From assembly GCA_029959285.1 (NCBI GenBank), contig JASCOE010000001.1, forward strand, positions 1-64,000: a stretch of 64,000 nt of DNA. The letters are read 5' to 3'. A program made the position numbers and the translations under genes. A model generated the notes under the pieces. That model saw nothing but the letters and a program-made list of their open reading frames with translations, did not search any database and was not told the DNA's origin. This stretch comes from Flavobacteriaceae bacterium PS02337. GTDB taxonomy: Bacteria; Bacteroidota; Bacteroidia; Flavobacteriales; Flavobacteriaceae. Below are positions 54,965 through 63,655 of this stretch, piece by piece. Position 1 is the stretch's first letter; each line of letters begins with the position of its first letter.

Positions 54965-55299
54965 GACAGATTCTGTTAATTTTTTTATTGAATTTTTACT
55001 GATTCAGTAGACTACAAAGATTGTCAATTACTGCCAAAAATGAAAGTCAAACTTATTCACAATTTGATGTAGTTTTTAACAACGCTAATTTTTTGAAACA
55101 TTTTTCATACAATAATTAATTTACTGTAAATGAAGCGTTTAAAATAGACAAATACACCTTGAAGCCCCGTAAAATATAGACTTTTTAATATAAAAAGCAA
55201 GAAATTTTAAAGAGTTTTAAAAAAGTTTTTTTGAGTTAAAACTTTATTTTTTTGAGTCAAAATATGTAGTCAAAATGACTATTATTTAAATGGTGGATT
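54965..55299. other. Gap between the DUF3109 gene and nrdB
   Basis: This 335-nt A/T-rich gap has no gene. A 15-nt palindrome TAGTCAAAATGACTA lies at 55267-55281, just past the DUF3109 stop. CTTTTT / AAAAAG (about 55182-55199) is a weak stem. I saw no convincing promoter for nrdB. Confidence 0.4.
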
Positions 55300-55869
55300 T
55301 TAAGAATTTTTATGTTCTTCGGCAACTTTTTCAAGCTCCAAATACCAATCTTGCCCAAAACGGCGAATAAGCGCTTCTTTGACAAATTTATAAACTGGAA
55401 CTTCTAATTCTTTTCCTAAAGAACAAGCATCGTCACAAATTTCCCATTTATCATAATTCACCGCTGCAAATTCTGTGAAGTCTTTTACGCGAATTGGATA
55501 TAAATGACAAGAAACTGGTTTTTTCCAATCTACGATTCCTTGATTGTAAGCTTGCTCGATTCCGCAAAGCGCAGTTTTTCCATCAAAAATTACGTAAGCA
55601 CAATCTTTATTATCTATTAATGTAGTTTCTAGATCTCCATCAGTTCCTTTTACCCAAGTTCCTTGCGCTTCGATTGCTGCAATTCCTTCTTTTCTTAAAA
55701 AAGGTTTTACTTTCGGATAGATTTCTTCTAAGATTTTCGTTTCAGCCTCATTCAAAGGCGCGCCCGCATCTCCATCCACACAACAAGCCCCTTTACAAGC
55801 AGACAAGTTGCAAACAAATTCTTTTTCCAGAATATCTTCTGAAATAATAGTTTTCCCTAACTGAAACAT
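55300..55869 (-). CDS. DUF3109 family Cys-rich protein
   Basis: The 189-residue protein has the family's [20 protein letters not shown] near residue 20-39, with further cysteines in [29 protein letters not shown] and CDDACSLG. This spacing suggests a bound metal or cluster. Function is unknown. A TATCTTTG -7 box lies at 55898-55905 on the minus strand. Confidence 0.88.
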   Translation of the reverse strand: MFQLGKTIISEDILEKEFVCNLSACKGACCVDGDAGAPLNEAETKILEEIYPKVKPFLRKEGIAAIEAQGTWVKGTDGDLETTLIDNKDCAYVIFDGKTALCGIEQAYNQGIVDWKKPVSCHLYPIRVKDFTEFAAVNYDKWEICDDACSLGKELEVPVYKFVKEALIRRFGQDWYLELEKVAEEHKNS

Positions 55870-55934
55870 GATATAAAATACTGTTATTTATAAAGTGCAA
55901 AGATAGTCAAAGAAAACAGATATTGTTTCTTAAA

Positions 55935-56040
55935 ATTTAACCGCAAAGTTGGCAAAGAATTACGCAAGGTTGGCAAAGAATTATTAGTTTTTTATCCTTG
56001 CGAACCTTGCGTAATTCTTTGCGGATTTTTGCGGTTAAAT
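55935..56040. repeat. Long inverted repeat of the CGCAAAGTT family
   Basis: Arms of about 45 bp (55935-55979 and 55996-56040; outer ATTTAACCGCAAA, inner TTACGCAAGGTTGGCAAAG) with a few mismatches surround a short loop. It fills most of the gap between the DUF3109 and marC genes (55870-56175). The rest is A/T-rich leader. The inner arm resembles the element at 29412-29540. Confidence 0.8.
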
Positions 56041-56175
56041 CATCAATTGTTACAAATATCACTTTTTTAGCCATTAAACCATGTTTTTATAACAAAAATA
56101 CAATCTATCGAAAAATCACCTAACTTTATTAACTACTTTTGCAGCAGTTTTTTAAACCTTAAAAATCAAAGCGAT

Positions 56176-56754
56176 ATGTTAGAAATCGATTTTAAAGAAA
56201 TCATCACAGTTGGCATGGTACTTTTTGCCGTAATTGATATTGTGGGATCTATTCCAATTATTGTGAATTTAAGAGCAAAGGTTGGACACATCGAATCTGA
56301 AAAAGCTTCTATTGTTGCCGGCGCCATTATGATTGTTTTTCTTTTTGTTGGAGAAGGATTATTGAATTTAATTGGTATCGACGTGCATTCATTCGCCGTT
56401 GCGGGATCTTTCGTCTTATTCTTTCTGGCGCTAGAAATGATTTTAGGAATTAGAATTTACCGTGACGAAGAACCAGGTTCTGCTTCTATTGTTCCGTTGG
56501 CGTTTCCATTAATTGCCGGAGCAGGAACAATGACTACTTTATTATCGCTTCGATCTCAATTTCATACTATTAATATTATAATTGCGATTTTATTAAACAT
56601 TATATTGGTTTATATTGTTTTGAAATCTTCTAAAAAAATCGAAAATTTGTTAGGAGAAAACGGACTTGGAGTAGTTCGTAAGACGTTTGGAGTGATACTT
56701 TTAGCAATTGCTGTTAAATTATTCGCCGCTAATGTTAAAGGTTTGTTTGTCTAA
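56176..56754 (+). CDS. MarC family integral membrane protein
   Basis: The 192-residue protein has six predicted membrane helices and the MarC features: AVIDIVGSIPIIVNLRAKVG near the N-terminus and VPLAFPLIAGAGTMTTLLSL around residue 105. Transport substrate is unknown; MarC itself was once linked to antibiotic resistance without proof. A perfect -7 box TACTTTTG lies at 56134-56141. Confidence 0.9.
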   Translation: MLEIDFKEIITVGMVLFAVIDIVGSIPIIVNLRAKVGHIESEKASIVAGAIMIVFLFVGEGLLNLIGIDVHSFAVAGSFVLFFLALEMILGIRIYRDEEPGSASIVPLAFPLIAGAGTMTTLLSLRSQFHTINIIIAILLNIILVYIVLKSSKKIENLLGENGLGVVRKTFGVILLAIAVKLFAANVKGLFV

Positions 56755-56858
56755 AATATATTTTTATAAATTTACCCCGTTAAATATTGTAAAATATAAC
56801 TCTAGGTTATTTTTCAGGAGTTCTACTTTATTATCTTAGACCAAACAGAAACAATCTT

Positions 56859-57062
56859 ATGAAAATTTTCACTTCAATCTTAGTGCTTTTAGCATTAGCT
56901 TTAATTGTTTTTAATATTACGCTATTAGACTTTAAAAATCCTTTTCAAGGAGACAGCATTGTAGCTTTTATTGGAATCGCCGCTTCATTTTGCGCTGTTC
57001 TAATTCTTTTGATTTTTAGAATTTCAAAAAGAATCGAGGAAAAAATGAATGACAACAGATAA
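56859..57062 (+). CDS. Small two-helix membrane protein
   Basis: A 67-residue protein with two predicted membrane helices (about 4-22 and 33-57) and a basic end (RISKRIEEKMNDNR). I recognise no family. Its stop codon (TAATATG) sits one base ahead of the MFDVLII start of the FAD protein, so the two are translationally linked. It may anchor that flavoprotein at the membrane, but this is inference. Confidence 0.7.
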   Translation: MKIFTSILVLLALALIVFNITLLDFKNPFQGDSIVAFIGIAASFCAVLILLIFRISKRIEEKMNDNR

Positions 57063-57063
57063 T

Positions 57064-57669
57064 ATGTTTGATGTTTTAATTATAGGCGGAGGAGTTTCAG
57101 GAATGTCTTGTGCTCTTGTCTTAGGATCCGCAAAAAACAAAACATTTGTTACTGACAAAAAAATCGGAATTTTTACACACCAGAAAAATTCTTCTTTACA
57201 AGAGGCAATCTTTTATAACGCTTACGGAATTACACCAGGAAAACTAGGCTCTGAACTGCTTACAGAAAGCACGCAGGATTTAGCAACAACTTATCCACAT
57301 ATTACTCAAATTGCAAATGAGAAAGTATTGAAAGTTGAAGGAAGTTATCCTGAATTTACTGTAGTTACGAACAAGAATTCATACCAAACAAAAAATATTG
57401 TTGTCGGAATTGGTTCTGCCAATACTTTTGACATTGAAGGTTTAATGCAATTTGTTGAACCTCACAAAAAAGCACTTCCAGAAAAACAACGTATTCAGCT
57501 TAAAAATGAAGATCATAAAGTTGCAGACGGCATTTACGCTATTGGAACTTTAGCAGGCTGGAGAAGTCAATTGGCAATTGCAGCCGGAAGTGGCGCTGCT
57601 GTCGCTACAGATATTCTAACTTTATGGAATAACGGCGTACAAACTCACGCTCACGATAGTATTAGATAA
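57064..57669 (+). CDS. Half-size FAD-dependent oxidoreductase, thioredoxin reductase-like
   Basis: The protein of about 201 residues has an N-terminal FAD motif (VLIIGGGVSGMSCALVLG) and the C-terminal FAD-closing motif (GIYAIGTLAGWRSQLAIAAG). The NADPH-binding domain and CxxC of thioredoxin reductases are missing between them. The frame may start at 57049 or at 57064; I prefer the latter as it begins directly at the FAD strand and follows the stop of the small membrane protein. Its electron donor is unknown. Confidence 0.82.
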   Translation: MFDVLIIGGGVSGMSCALVLGSAKNKTFVTDKKIGIFTHQKNSSLQEAIFYNAYGITPGKLGSELLTESTQDLATTYPHITQIANEKVLKVEGSYPEFTVVTNKNSYQTKNIVVGIGSANTFDIEGLMQFVEPHKKALPEKQRIQLKNEDHKVADGIYAIGTLAGWRSQLAIAAGSGAAVATDILTLWNNGVQTHAHDSIR

Positions 57670-57677
57670 AATTATTA

Positions 57678-57750
57678 AACCATATAAGTGATATAAGTTC
57701 ATTTAATTTATACGGAAAGTATAATATGAACTTATATCACTTATATGGTT
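57678..57750. repeat. Inverted repeat AACCATATAAGTGATATAAG
   Basis: Perfect 25-bp arms (57678-57702 and 57726-57750) surround a 23-nt loop. The left arm begins 8 nt after the FAD protein stop. It is the same family as 30870-31047 and 42560-42579. It may terminate both convergent genes. Confidence 0.85.
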
Positions 57751-57767
57751 TATTTTATTTTTTGTCT

Positions 57768-58085
57768 TTATTTAACCGAAACGATTTCTGTTACTTTAAT
57801 ATGATTTTCATCTTCGGTTTTCCATTTTTCTCCTTTTACAGAAACCACATCACCGATTTTTAATTGTTTGTAATTTTGAGGTCCGCCAACATTTACAATG
57901 CTAATTATGGCAAAATACACTTCTTTTGTATCTGTTGTAATTTTTGCCGTGTAACCGTCTTTTCCTCCTTCTATTGATTCGACTTTTCCTGAAACTGGAG
58001 TATTTGCATCGTTTTTCATAGTTGTACAAGAGATTGCAAAAGCCATTAAAATTACCAGTAAACTTATTTTCTTAAGATTTTTCAT
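57768..58085 (-). CDS. Small lipoprotein, possible OB-like fold
   Basis: The 105-residue protein has a lipoprotein signal (ILMAFAISCTTMK, Cys about 19). A compact beta-rich domain follows, of which GKVESIEGGKDGYTAKITTD and IGDVVSVKGEKW suggest an OB-like fold. The start at 58085 gives a proper signal peptide; the longer frame to 58181 overlaps the next gene. I do not recognise a named family. Confidence 0.7.
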   Translation of the reverse strand: MKNLKKISLLVILMAFAISCTTMKNDANTPVSGKVESIEGGKDGYTAKITTDTKEVYFAIISIVNVGGPQNYKQLKIGDVVSVKGEKWKTEDENHIKVTEIVSVK

Positions 58086-58162
58086 ATTTTGAGTTTTATT
58101 AGCAAAGAACGTGATGTTGATTGCGTTTTGCTTTACGTTATTATTAAATTTGTTTTCAAAAT

Positions 58163-58528
58163 TTATGCCAGCTGAACGCAACTTCCTGCAATTACTTTTA
58201 GATTTTTACCAACCTTTTTCCAAACTCTTATGTATTTGAAAACACCATTGATCGGATTATTATCGTAAGCTCCTTTTAACGAAACTGTAACGGCAACTAC
58301 AGCTGCGCTATCAATTATATTGACGATTTGATCGGAAGCTTCTAAAAAATCTATCTTCATTTTTCCCGAACGATACGATTGTAAATCAAATTCTTTAGTT
58401 ATCGTTTGTCCGTCGGGCATATTAAAAAGCAAATCATCATGAAGGATTGTTTCCAAAGCCAAAATATCCGATTTTTTAATGGCAGTTAGAAGTTCAATTT
58501 CTGCATCAATAACGGTTTCTATTTTCAT
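58163..58528 (-). CDS. NTF2-like / DUF4440 protein
   Basis: The 121-residue cytosolic protein has an NTF2-like layout: helices VIDAEIELLTAIKKSDILAL, then LLFNMPDGQTI and GVFKYIRVWKKVGKNLKVIAG. Such folds bind small ligands or act as subunits. It follows the S41 protease gene by 17 nt on the same strand. Two other DUF4440-type domains lie at 17370-19413. Confidence 0.78.
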   Translation of the reverse strand: MKIETVIDAEIELLTAIKKSDILALETILHDDLLFNMPDGQTITKEFDLQSYRSGKMKIDFLEASDQIVNIIDSAAVVAVTVSLKGAYDNNPINGVFKYIRVWKKVGKNLKVIAGSCVQLA

Positions 58529-58545
58529 GATATAAAAATTTGAAG

Positions 58546-60123
58546 TTATTTCTTCGGGTTCAAAATAGTTTTAATCATGGCATCGTCTTTCAAAATCACA
58601 TCATAATAATATATTTCTCCGTACAACTGACGAGCAAATTCTGCTGTAATATAGCGATCGACTAGCGCTTTGGTTTTGTCTAGTTTCAAATCTAAACCAG
58701 TCATTAAAATGTAGTTTTTAAACTTTTTAAAGTAAACATCCGAAGTTTTCATTTTAGCTAAAAACTCACTAAAACTTAGTCCTGCAAAAGCATTTCGATT
58801 TTTATCTAATTCTTCAAAAACAAAATGCCCCACAATTCCAGTTTGTAATAAATACGCAACATTTTCATTTCCATGTTCTGCTTCCATCGGAACAAAAACA
58901 TCAGGAACAATTCCGCCGCCGCCGTAGACAATTTTACCTTTTGGAGTTTTAAATTTTAAAGAATCTGCAACTTTAATACTGTCTTTTGCATACAATTCAC
59001 CAGTTTTTACTCTCCCTTCAGATTCTTTAAAATATTCTTCGTTCCCTTTTTTATAAGGTTTCTGAATCGATCTTCCAGTCGGAGTATAATAACGTGCAAC
59101 CGTTAATCTTACTGCCGATCCGTCATTAAAATCCATTTCTCTCTGAACCAAACCTTTTCCAAATGAACGTCGCCCAACAATAGTTCCGCGATCATTATCT
59201 TGAATGGCACCAGCTAAAATTTCACTCGCAGAAGCGCTGTTTTCATTAATTAAAACATATACTTTTCCAGTTTCAAAACTTCCCGCTTTTGTGGCGTATG
59301 TTTTTTCAGTTGAACCATTTTTACTTTTTGTAAAAACAATTAACTGTTTATCTTTTAAAAATTCATCTGCAATTGCAATTGCTTCTTCCATGTAACCGCC
59401 GCCATTGTCACGAAGATCGATTACAAGCGATTGGATTCCTTTTTCTTTTAATCTCGTTAAACCCGTTTTAAATTCGTTAAAAGTAGTTTCTGCAAAACGA
59501 TTAATTTTGATGTAACCTATTTTATTTCCAATCATTATAGACGCATCAACGCTTTTAATTGGAATAATATCTCGTTTTACTTTAAACTTAAGTTTCTTTT
59601 TTTCTGATTTCCTAAAAACCGTCAATTCGATTTCTGAACCTTGAAGTCCTTTCAATTTTGAAAACAAACTATCTGAAGGCAATCTTCTGCCATACAATTT
59701 TGTTTTTCCTGCAAAAAGAATTCGATCGCCAGATTTTAATCCCGCTTTCGCTGAAGGTCCGTTTTCGATTGGTTTAATGATTGCAACAGAATCTTTATAC
59801 ATATAAAAATTGATTCCGATTCCGACGAAATCGCCTTTCATACTTTCTGCAACTTCCGCTTGTTCGCTTGGCGGAATATATACAGAATGCGGATCTAATT
59901 TAGAGAGAATATTATCGACAGTAAGATTTACAATCGAATCGGTATTGACGCTATCAACATATTCTGTATTGATAAAGTCAATTAACTTATTAAGTTTTGT
60001 TTTAGAGTAATTTTTAGCCAAAAGCTGGTCGCTTGCGGGAGCATTCATAAAGCTTCCGGCAATTGTTCCAAGAGCAAAAGTTGCTCCTATTACGATTGGT
60101 AAATATTTCGAATTAAATTTCAT
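58546..60123 (-). CDS. S41 family C-terminal processing peptidase
   Basis: The 525-residue protein has an N-terminal signal or anchor helix (about 8-25), a PDZ domain (about 95-170; AIIKPIENGPSAKAGLKSGD) and the protease domain. The latter has DLRDNGGG, the Ser in NENSASASEILAGA (Ser298 probable) and Lys323 in SFGKGLVQ, giving the usual 25-residue Ser-Lys spacing. It trims C-termini of periplasmic proteins. It overlaps the dCMP deaminase-like gene by 11 nt. Confidence 0.93.
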   Translation of the reverse strand: MKFNSKYLPIVIGATFALGTIAGSFMNAPASDQLLAKNYSKTKLNKLIDFINTEYVDSVNTDSIVNLTVDNILSKLDPHSVYIPPSEQAEVAESMKGDFVGIGINFYMYKDSVAIIKPIENGPSAKAGLKSGDRILFAGKTKLYGRRLPSDSLFSKLKGLQGSEIELTVFRKSEKKKLKFKVKRDIIPIKSVDASIMIGNKIGYIKINRFAETTFNEFKTGLTRLKEKGIQSLVIDLRDNGGGYMEEAIAIADEFLKDKQLIVFTKSKNGSTEKTYATKAGSFETGKVYVLINENSASASEILAGAIQDNDRGTIVGRRSFGKGLVQREMDFNDGSAVRLTVARYYTPTGRSIQKPYKKGNEEYFKESEGRVKTGELYAKDSIKVADSLKFKTPKGKIVYGGGGIVPDVFVPMEAEHGNENVAYLLQTGIVGHFVFEELDKNRNAFAGLSFSEFLAKMKTSDVYFKKFKNYILMTGLDLKLDKTKALVDRYITAEFARQLYGEIYYYDVILKDDAMIKTILNPKK

Positions 60124-60553
60124 CTTCTTCTAAAACAGGAATATGTTCTACTTCAACACCTGCTTTTATTAAAAATTGAATTCCAGAATCATCACGATAT
60201 CCGTCTTTATAAACTACTCTTTTTATTCCAGATTGATGGATTAATTTACTGCATTCTTTACATGGAGAAAGCGTAATATACAACGTTGCACCTTCACAAG
60301 ATTGTGTTGATCTTGCTACTTTCAGGATTGCATTTGCTTCTGCGTGTAAAACATCCCAGCGTGTTAATCCGTCTTCATCTTCGCAGCAATTTTCGAATCC
60401 AGAAGGCGTACCATTGTAACCGTCTGAAATGATCATTCTGTCTTTTACGATAATTGCTCCAACTTGTTTACGTTTGCAGTAAGAAAGCTGGCTCCACTCT
60501 TTTGCAATTCGCAGATATGCTTTATCGTATTTATTTAGTTTTTTTACTTCCAT
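60113..60553 (-). CDS. dCMP deaminase family protein
   Basis: The protein of about 146 residues has the zinc-dependent deaminase motif: HAEANAIL (His and Glu) and PCKECSKLI (PCxxC). The upstream part CKRKQVGAIIVKDRMIISDG matches ComEB/dCMP deaminases, which feed dUMP for thymidylate synthesis. The start at 60553 (MEVKK) lies 4 nt after the HupE-like gene. A longer frame to 60583 would overlap it. Confidence 0.9.
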   Translation of the reverse strand: MEVKKLNKYDKAYLRIAKEWSQLSYCKRKQVGAIIVKDRMIISDGYNGTPSGFENCCEDEDGLTRWDVLHAEANAILKVARSTQSCEGATLYITLSPCKECSKLIHQSGIKRVVYKDGYRDDSGIQFLIKAGVEVEHIPVLEEDEI

Positions 60554-60557
60554 TAAT

Positions 60558-61151
60558 TTATCTGTTCCAAATTGGGCTTTCAATAATCATTGGAATAACT
60601 ACTCCAATAATAAAAGCCGACATTACAAGCGCCCAGTCGCGTTTTGAAAAACGGAAAACCGTCTGCACTATATATGAAATTACCAATACAACAAAAACAA
60701 CTACTAATTGAGCTGCTTCAATTCCTAAGGCAAACTCTCCCAAAGGTAACAATTTTGAAGTTGCAGAGCCTCCTAATATTGTTTTGAAATAATTAGAAAA
60801 TCCTAATCCGTGAATAATTCCAAAGAATAAAGTGATAAAAAACACCAAATTTACTCCGTCACTTTTTGAAGTCTTTCCAGCCGTAAATAAATGATAGAGC
60901 GCCGTTACCAAAATTGTAATCGGAATTAAAAATTCTACAAGATTTACTTTTATGGTTATGATACCGTAAACGGAAAGAATTAAAGCCAACGTATGTCCAA
61001 TTGTAAATAGAGAAACTAGTAGAAAAATTCTTTTCCAGTCTTTAAATAAATACGGAACTGTTAGGGCGATTAAAAAAAGAACGTGATCGTAAGCATTGAT
61101 ATCTAAAACGTGTTTTAATCCTATTTGAAAATAAATCCAAAATTGTGACAT
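60558..61151 (-). CDS. HupE/UreJ-like membrane protein
   Basis: The 197-residue protein has six or seven helices and His-containing motifs typical of the HupE/UreJ group: ALTVPYLFKDWKRIFLLVSL, FTIGHTLAL and FFGIIHGLGFSNYF. Known relatives move nickel or cobalt or are linked to hydrogenase and urease. No such enzyme is near, so the substrate here is unknown. It is the first gene of a run with the deaminase and the protease. Confidence 0.85.
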   Translation of the reverse strand: MSQFWIYFQIGLKHVLDINAYDHVLFLIALTVPYLFKDWKRIFLLVSLFTIGHTLALILSVYGIITIKVNLVEFLIPITILVTALYHLFTAGKTSKSDGVNLVFFITLFFGIIHGLGFSNYFKTILGGSATSKLLPLGEFALGIEAAQLVVVFVVLVISYIVQTVFRFSKRDWALVMSAFIIGVVIPMIIESPIWNR

Positions 61152-61320
61152 AGGTATATTGTAATTAAATAATTAGGGGTTGTAAACTTACAATTAATTT
61201 TCAAACTTAAAGATTTAAAGCGGTCAAATCCTGTAATAAAAAAAGTTAAATTTTATGAGAATTTTAAAATCAATAATTTAAAAATAGAATTATATTTGTT
61301 GCATAAAAACCGATTTAATT

Positions 61321-61752
61321 ATGCCATTTTCAGAATTATTTGATAACGAATTCAAACAAAGAAACAGAGGTCATTTCTCTGCAATTGTGCGTGTAGCGTT
61401 TGCTGACGGAAAAATAAGCCAAGAAGAACAAGAATTTTTAAATAAAATTGCTTCAACATTACAAATTTCAGAAGAAGAATATAAAGAGATTCTTTCAGAT
61501 CCTTGGAAACACCCAATAAATCCGCCTTATTTATATACTCAACGTTTAGAGCGTTTATATGACTTGGCAAGAATGGTACATGTTGACCACCATTTAGGAG
61601 ATTTACAAGAAGTTATGCTACGTCGTATGGGATTAGCTTTAGGTTTTACTCCAGGAAACGTAGATTTCATTGTTTCAAAAGCACTTTCTTTAGTAGATAA
61701 AAAAGTAGATTTAGATACTTTCCTTTTTGAAATGGAGAATATGAATAAATAG
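61321..61752 (+). CDS. TerB-like protein
   Basis: The 143-residue helical protein carries a TerB-type domain (about 20-130), with the acidic FADGKISQEEQEFLNKIAST and LARMVHVDHHLGDLQEVMLR. TerB proteins of tellurite-resistance loci may bind metal ions; no other ter genes are present. A TATATTTG -7 box lies at 61291-61298 and a strong terminator follows. Confidence 0.85.
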   Translation: MPFSELFDNEFKQRNRGHFSAIVRVAFADGKISQEEQEFLNKIASTLQISEEEYKEILSDPWKHPINPPYLYTQRLERLYDLARMVHVDHHLGDLQEVMLRRMGLALGFTPGNVDFIVSKALSLVDKKVDLDTFLFEMENMNK

Positions 61753-61774
61753 TATTCATTGATACTAAAAAAAT

Positions 61775-61802
61775 AAAACCCGCGATAAATATCGCGGGTT
61801 TT
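61775..61802. terminator. Bidirectional terminator after the TerB-like gene
   Basis: A near-perfect stem AAAACCCGCGAT / ATCGCGGGTTTT is followed by T's on the plus strand and preceded by A's, between two convergent genes. Confidence 0.9.
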
Positions 61803-61821
61803 ATTTTTTTAGAGAAGTTAG

Positions 61822-62211
61822 TTATTGTGATTGTTTAACACTTACCCCGTCAAAACAATTTCCGTTTTGCAAAATAAGCTTTAAAACCCTTTCTTTATTA
61901 GTAGAATTTTTATTCATGGTAATTACAATAGTTTTCTCATCTTTTCTGTTTATTTCAAAATCAGATTTTGTAATTATATAATTATTAGAGCTTGTTTCTT
62001 CAGCTGTAAAATCAATCTTTGTACCATCCAAAAAGATTTCACTAAGCCACCAATTTCTACTTTTAGTTGTTAATGTTACAGAATTAGAAGCAGCTGTAAA
62101 ATTGACTTCGTTTTTTGAAAGCCCAACTCCCTCACAGTCGCCATCTTCTCTATTGCACGAAAGCAAAAACAATGAAAACACACAAAATAAAGCAATCAAT
62201 AATTTATTCAT
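61822..62211 (-). CDS. Small lipoprotein with BACON-like domain
   Basis: The 129-residue protein has a lipoprotein signal (FSLFLLSCNRE, Cys about 19). A beta-sandwich-like domain follows, with VNFTAASNSVTLTTKSRNWW and a closing GNCFDGVSVKQSQ, as in BACON domains of Bacteroidota. The start at 62211 (MNKLL) fits the signal peptide; the longer frame to 62325 does not. Function is unknown. Confidence 0.72.
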   Translation of the reverse strand: MNKLLIALFCVFSLFLLSCNREDGDCEGVGLSKNEVNFTAASNSVTLTTKSRNWWLSEIFLDGTKIDFTAEETSSNNYIITKSDFEINRKDEKTIVITMNKNSTNKERVLKLILQNGNCFDGVSVKQSQ

Positions 62212-62332
62212 AATAATCTCTTTTTTAGTTAAATTTATTTTTAAAGCTTTCCAAATGTATTTAAAAAATAATAATAATTTTCCTATAACAGAATTATTTA
62301 ATATTAGAAAACAAAAACTTAACAAACAAAAA

Positions 62333-62363
62333 AACCTAACAGGTTTTAAAAACCTGTTAGGTT
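62333..62363 (-). terminator. fbp terminator
   Basis: The hairpin AACCTAACAGGTTTT / AACCTGTTAGGTT lies 28 nt after the fbp stop, with T's on the minus strand. It is a relative of the hairpins at 971-1001 and 29602-29634, with the C-G pair in the middle replaced by T-A. Confidence 0.85.
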
Positions 62364-62390
62364 GTCTGTGACTAAAAACTGAGACTGAGA

Positions 62391-63395
62391 CTAATTCGCC
62401 GCCATAAACTCCTCAGCTTTTTCTACCATATTATAGCTTCCGCAGAAAAACGGAACTCTTTGATGCAGTTCTGTCGGTTGAATTTCCATAATTCTACCGA
62501 AACCGTCTGTTGCTTTTCCTCCCGCTTGTTCTGCAAGAAACGCCATCGGATTACATTCATATAATAAACGTAGTTTTCCTTTTGGCGCTTTAGAACTTGT
62601 CGGATAAATATAAACACCACCTTTAATCATATTTCGATGAAAATCGGCTACTAAACTTCCGATATATCTTGAAGTGTATGGTCTGTCTCCTTCTTCGCGC
62701 TGGCAGTATTTAATGTAATTTTTTACGCCTTGCGGAAAATGAACATAATTTCCTTCATTCACAGAATAAATATTTCCATCTTTTGGAAATTTCATGTTTG
62801 GATGCGAAAGGTAAAAAGTTCCAATCGCCGGATTTAATGTAAATCCGTTTACTCCAAAACCTGTCGTGTAAACCAGCATGGTTGAAGTTCCATAAATTAC
62901 ATAGCCTGCTGCAACTTGATTGATTCCCGGTTGTAAAAAATCCTCGCTTGTTACCGGGGTTCCAATTGGAGTGATTCTTCTAAAAACAGAAAAAATAGTT
63001 CCAACCGAAACATTTACATCAATGTTTGAAGATCCGTCAAGCGGATCCATTAAGATAACGTACTTATTATTATGACAGTTGTCGCTCCCCTGAACTGTAA
63101 TAAAATCGTCGTTTTCTTCAGAAGCAATACCACAGACAATCTCACGGTTTATTAACGTCTGGATAAATACTTCGTTTGCATAGACATCTAATTTTTGCTG
63201 ATCTTCTCCCTGAATATTTTGTTCGCCCGCGGCGCCAATTATATCCACAAGTCCAGCTTGGTTTACTTTATGATTCACAACCTTGGCTGCCAATCGAATA
63301 GAGTTGATAATTCGGGAAAGTTCTCCCGAAGAATACTGAAATGCTTTTTGGTTCTCAATAATAAACTCTCCCAGTGTTTTATTGCGTTCTTCCAT
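62391..63395 (-). CDS. fbp: Class 1 fructose-1,6-bisphosphatase
   Basis: The 334-residue gluconeogenic enzyme hydrolyses fructose 1,6-bisphosphate. Metal-binding motifs ASEEND and [20 protein letters not shown] (about 115-135) are present, as are [20 protein letters not shown] and the C-terminal [19 protein letters not shown]. It has its own terminator. Confidence 0.96.
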   Translation of the reverse strand: MEERNKTLGEFIIENQKAFQYSSGELSRIINSIRLAAKVVNHKVNQAGLVDIIGAAGEQNIQGEDQQKLDVYANEVFIQTLINREIVCGIASEENDDFITVQGSDNCHNNKYVILMDPLDGSSNIDVNVSVGTIFSVFRRITPIGTPVTSEDFLQPGINQVAAGYVIYGTSTMLVYTTGFGVNGFTLNPAIGTFYLSHPNMKFPKDGNIYSVNEGNYVHFPQGVKNYIKYCQREEGDRPYTSRYIGSLVADFHRNMIKGGVYIYPTSSKAPKGKLRLLYECNPMAFLAEQAGGKATDGFGRIMEIQPTELHQRVPFFCGSYNMVEKAEEFMAAN

Positions 63396-63655
63396 TTCTA
63401 AATCGTTATAGTTTTGTTTTTAAGTCACAAATATCGCTTATTTTGTGAGAATGATTCAAAAATTATTTTGTTAGTTTGCTACTATTGTATATTTGCTAAT
63501 AATATGCGAAAAGCAACAACTAAAAAAATGCTTTTTTAGATAATAAATACTTAAAAATACGAATACAAAAAATTGTTTCTTATATAAATTCGCAAGAGCA
63601 AATCTGATAAAGGAAAAAGCGATACTATAAAGGACAAAAGTAAAATGAATTGATT

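Noticed and set aside
54965-55299. NrdR box or riboswitch upstream of nrdB
   Set aside because: I found no pair of ACACTATATATAGTGT-like boxes and no known riboswitch core; only weak stems are present.
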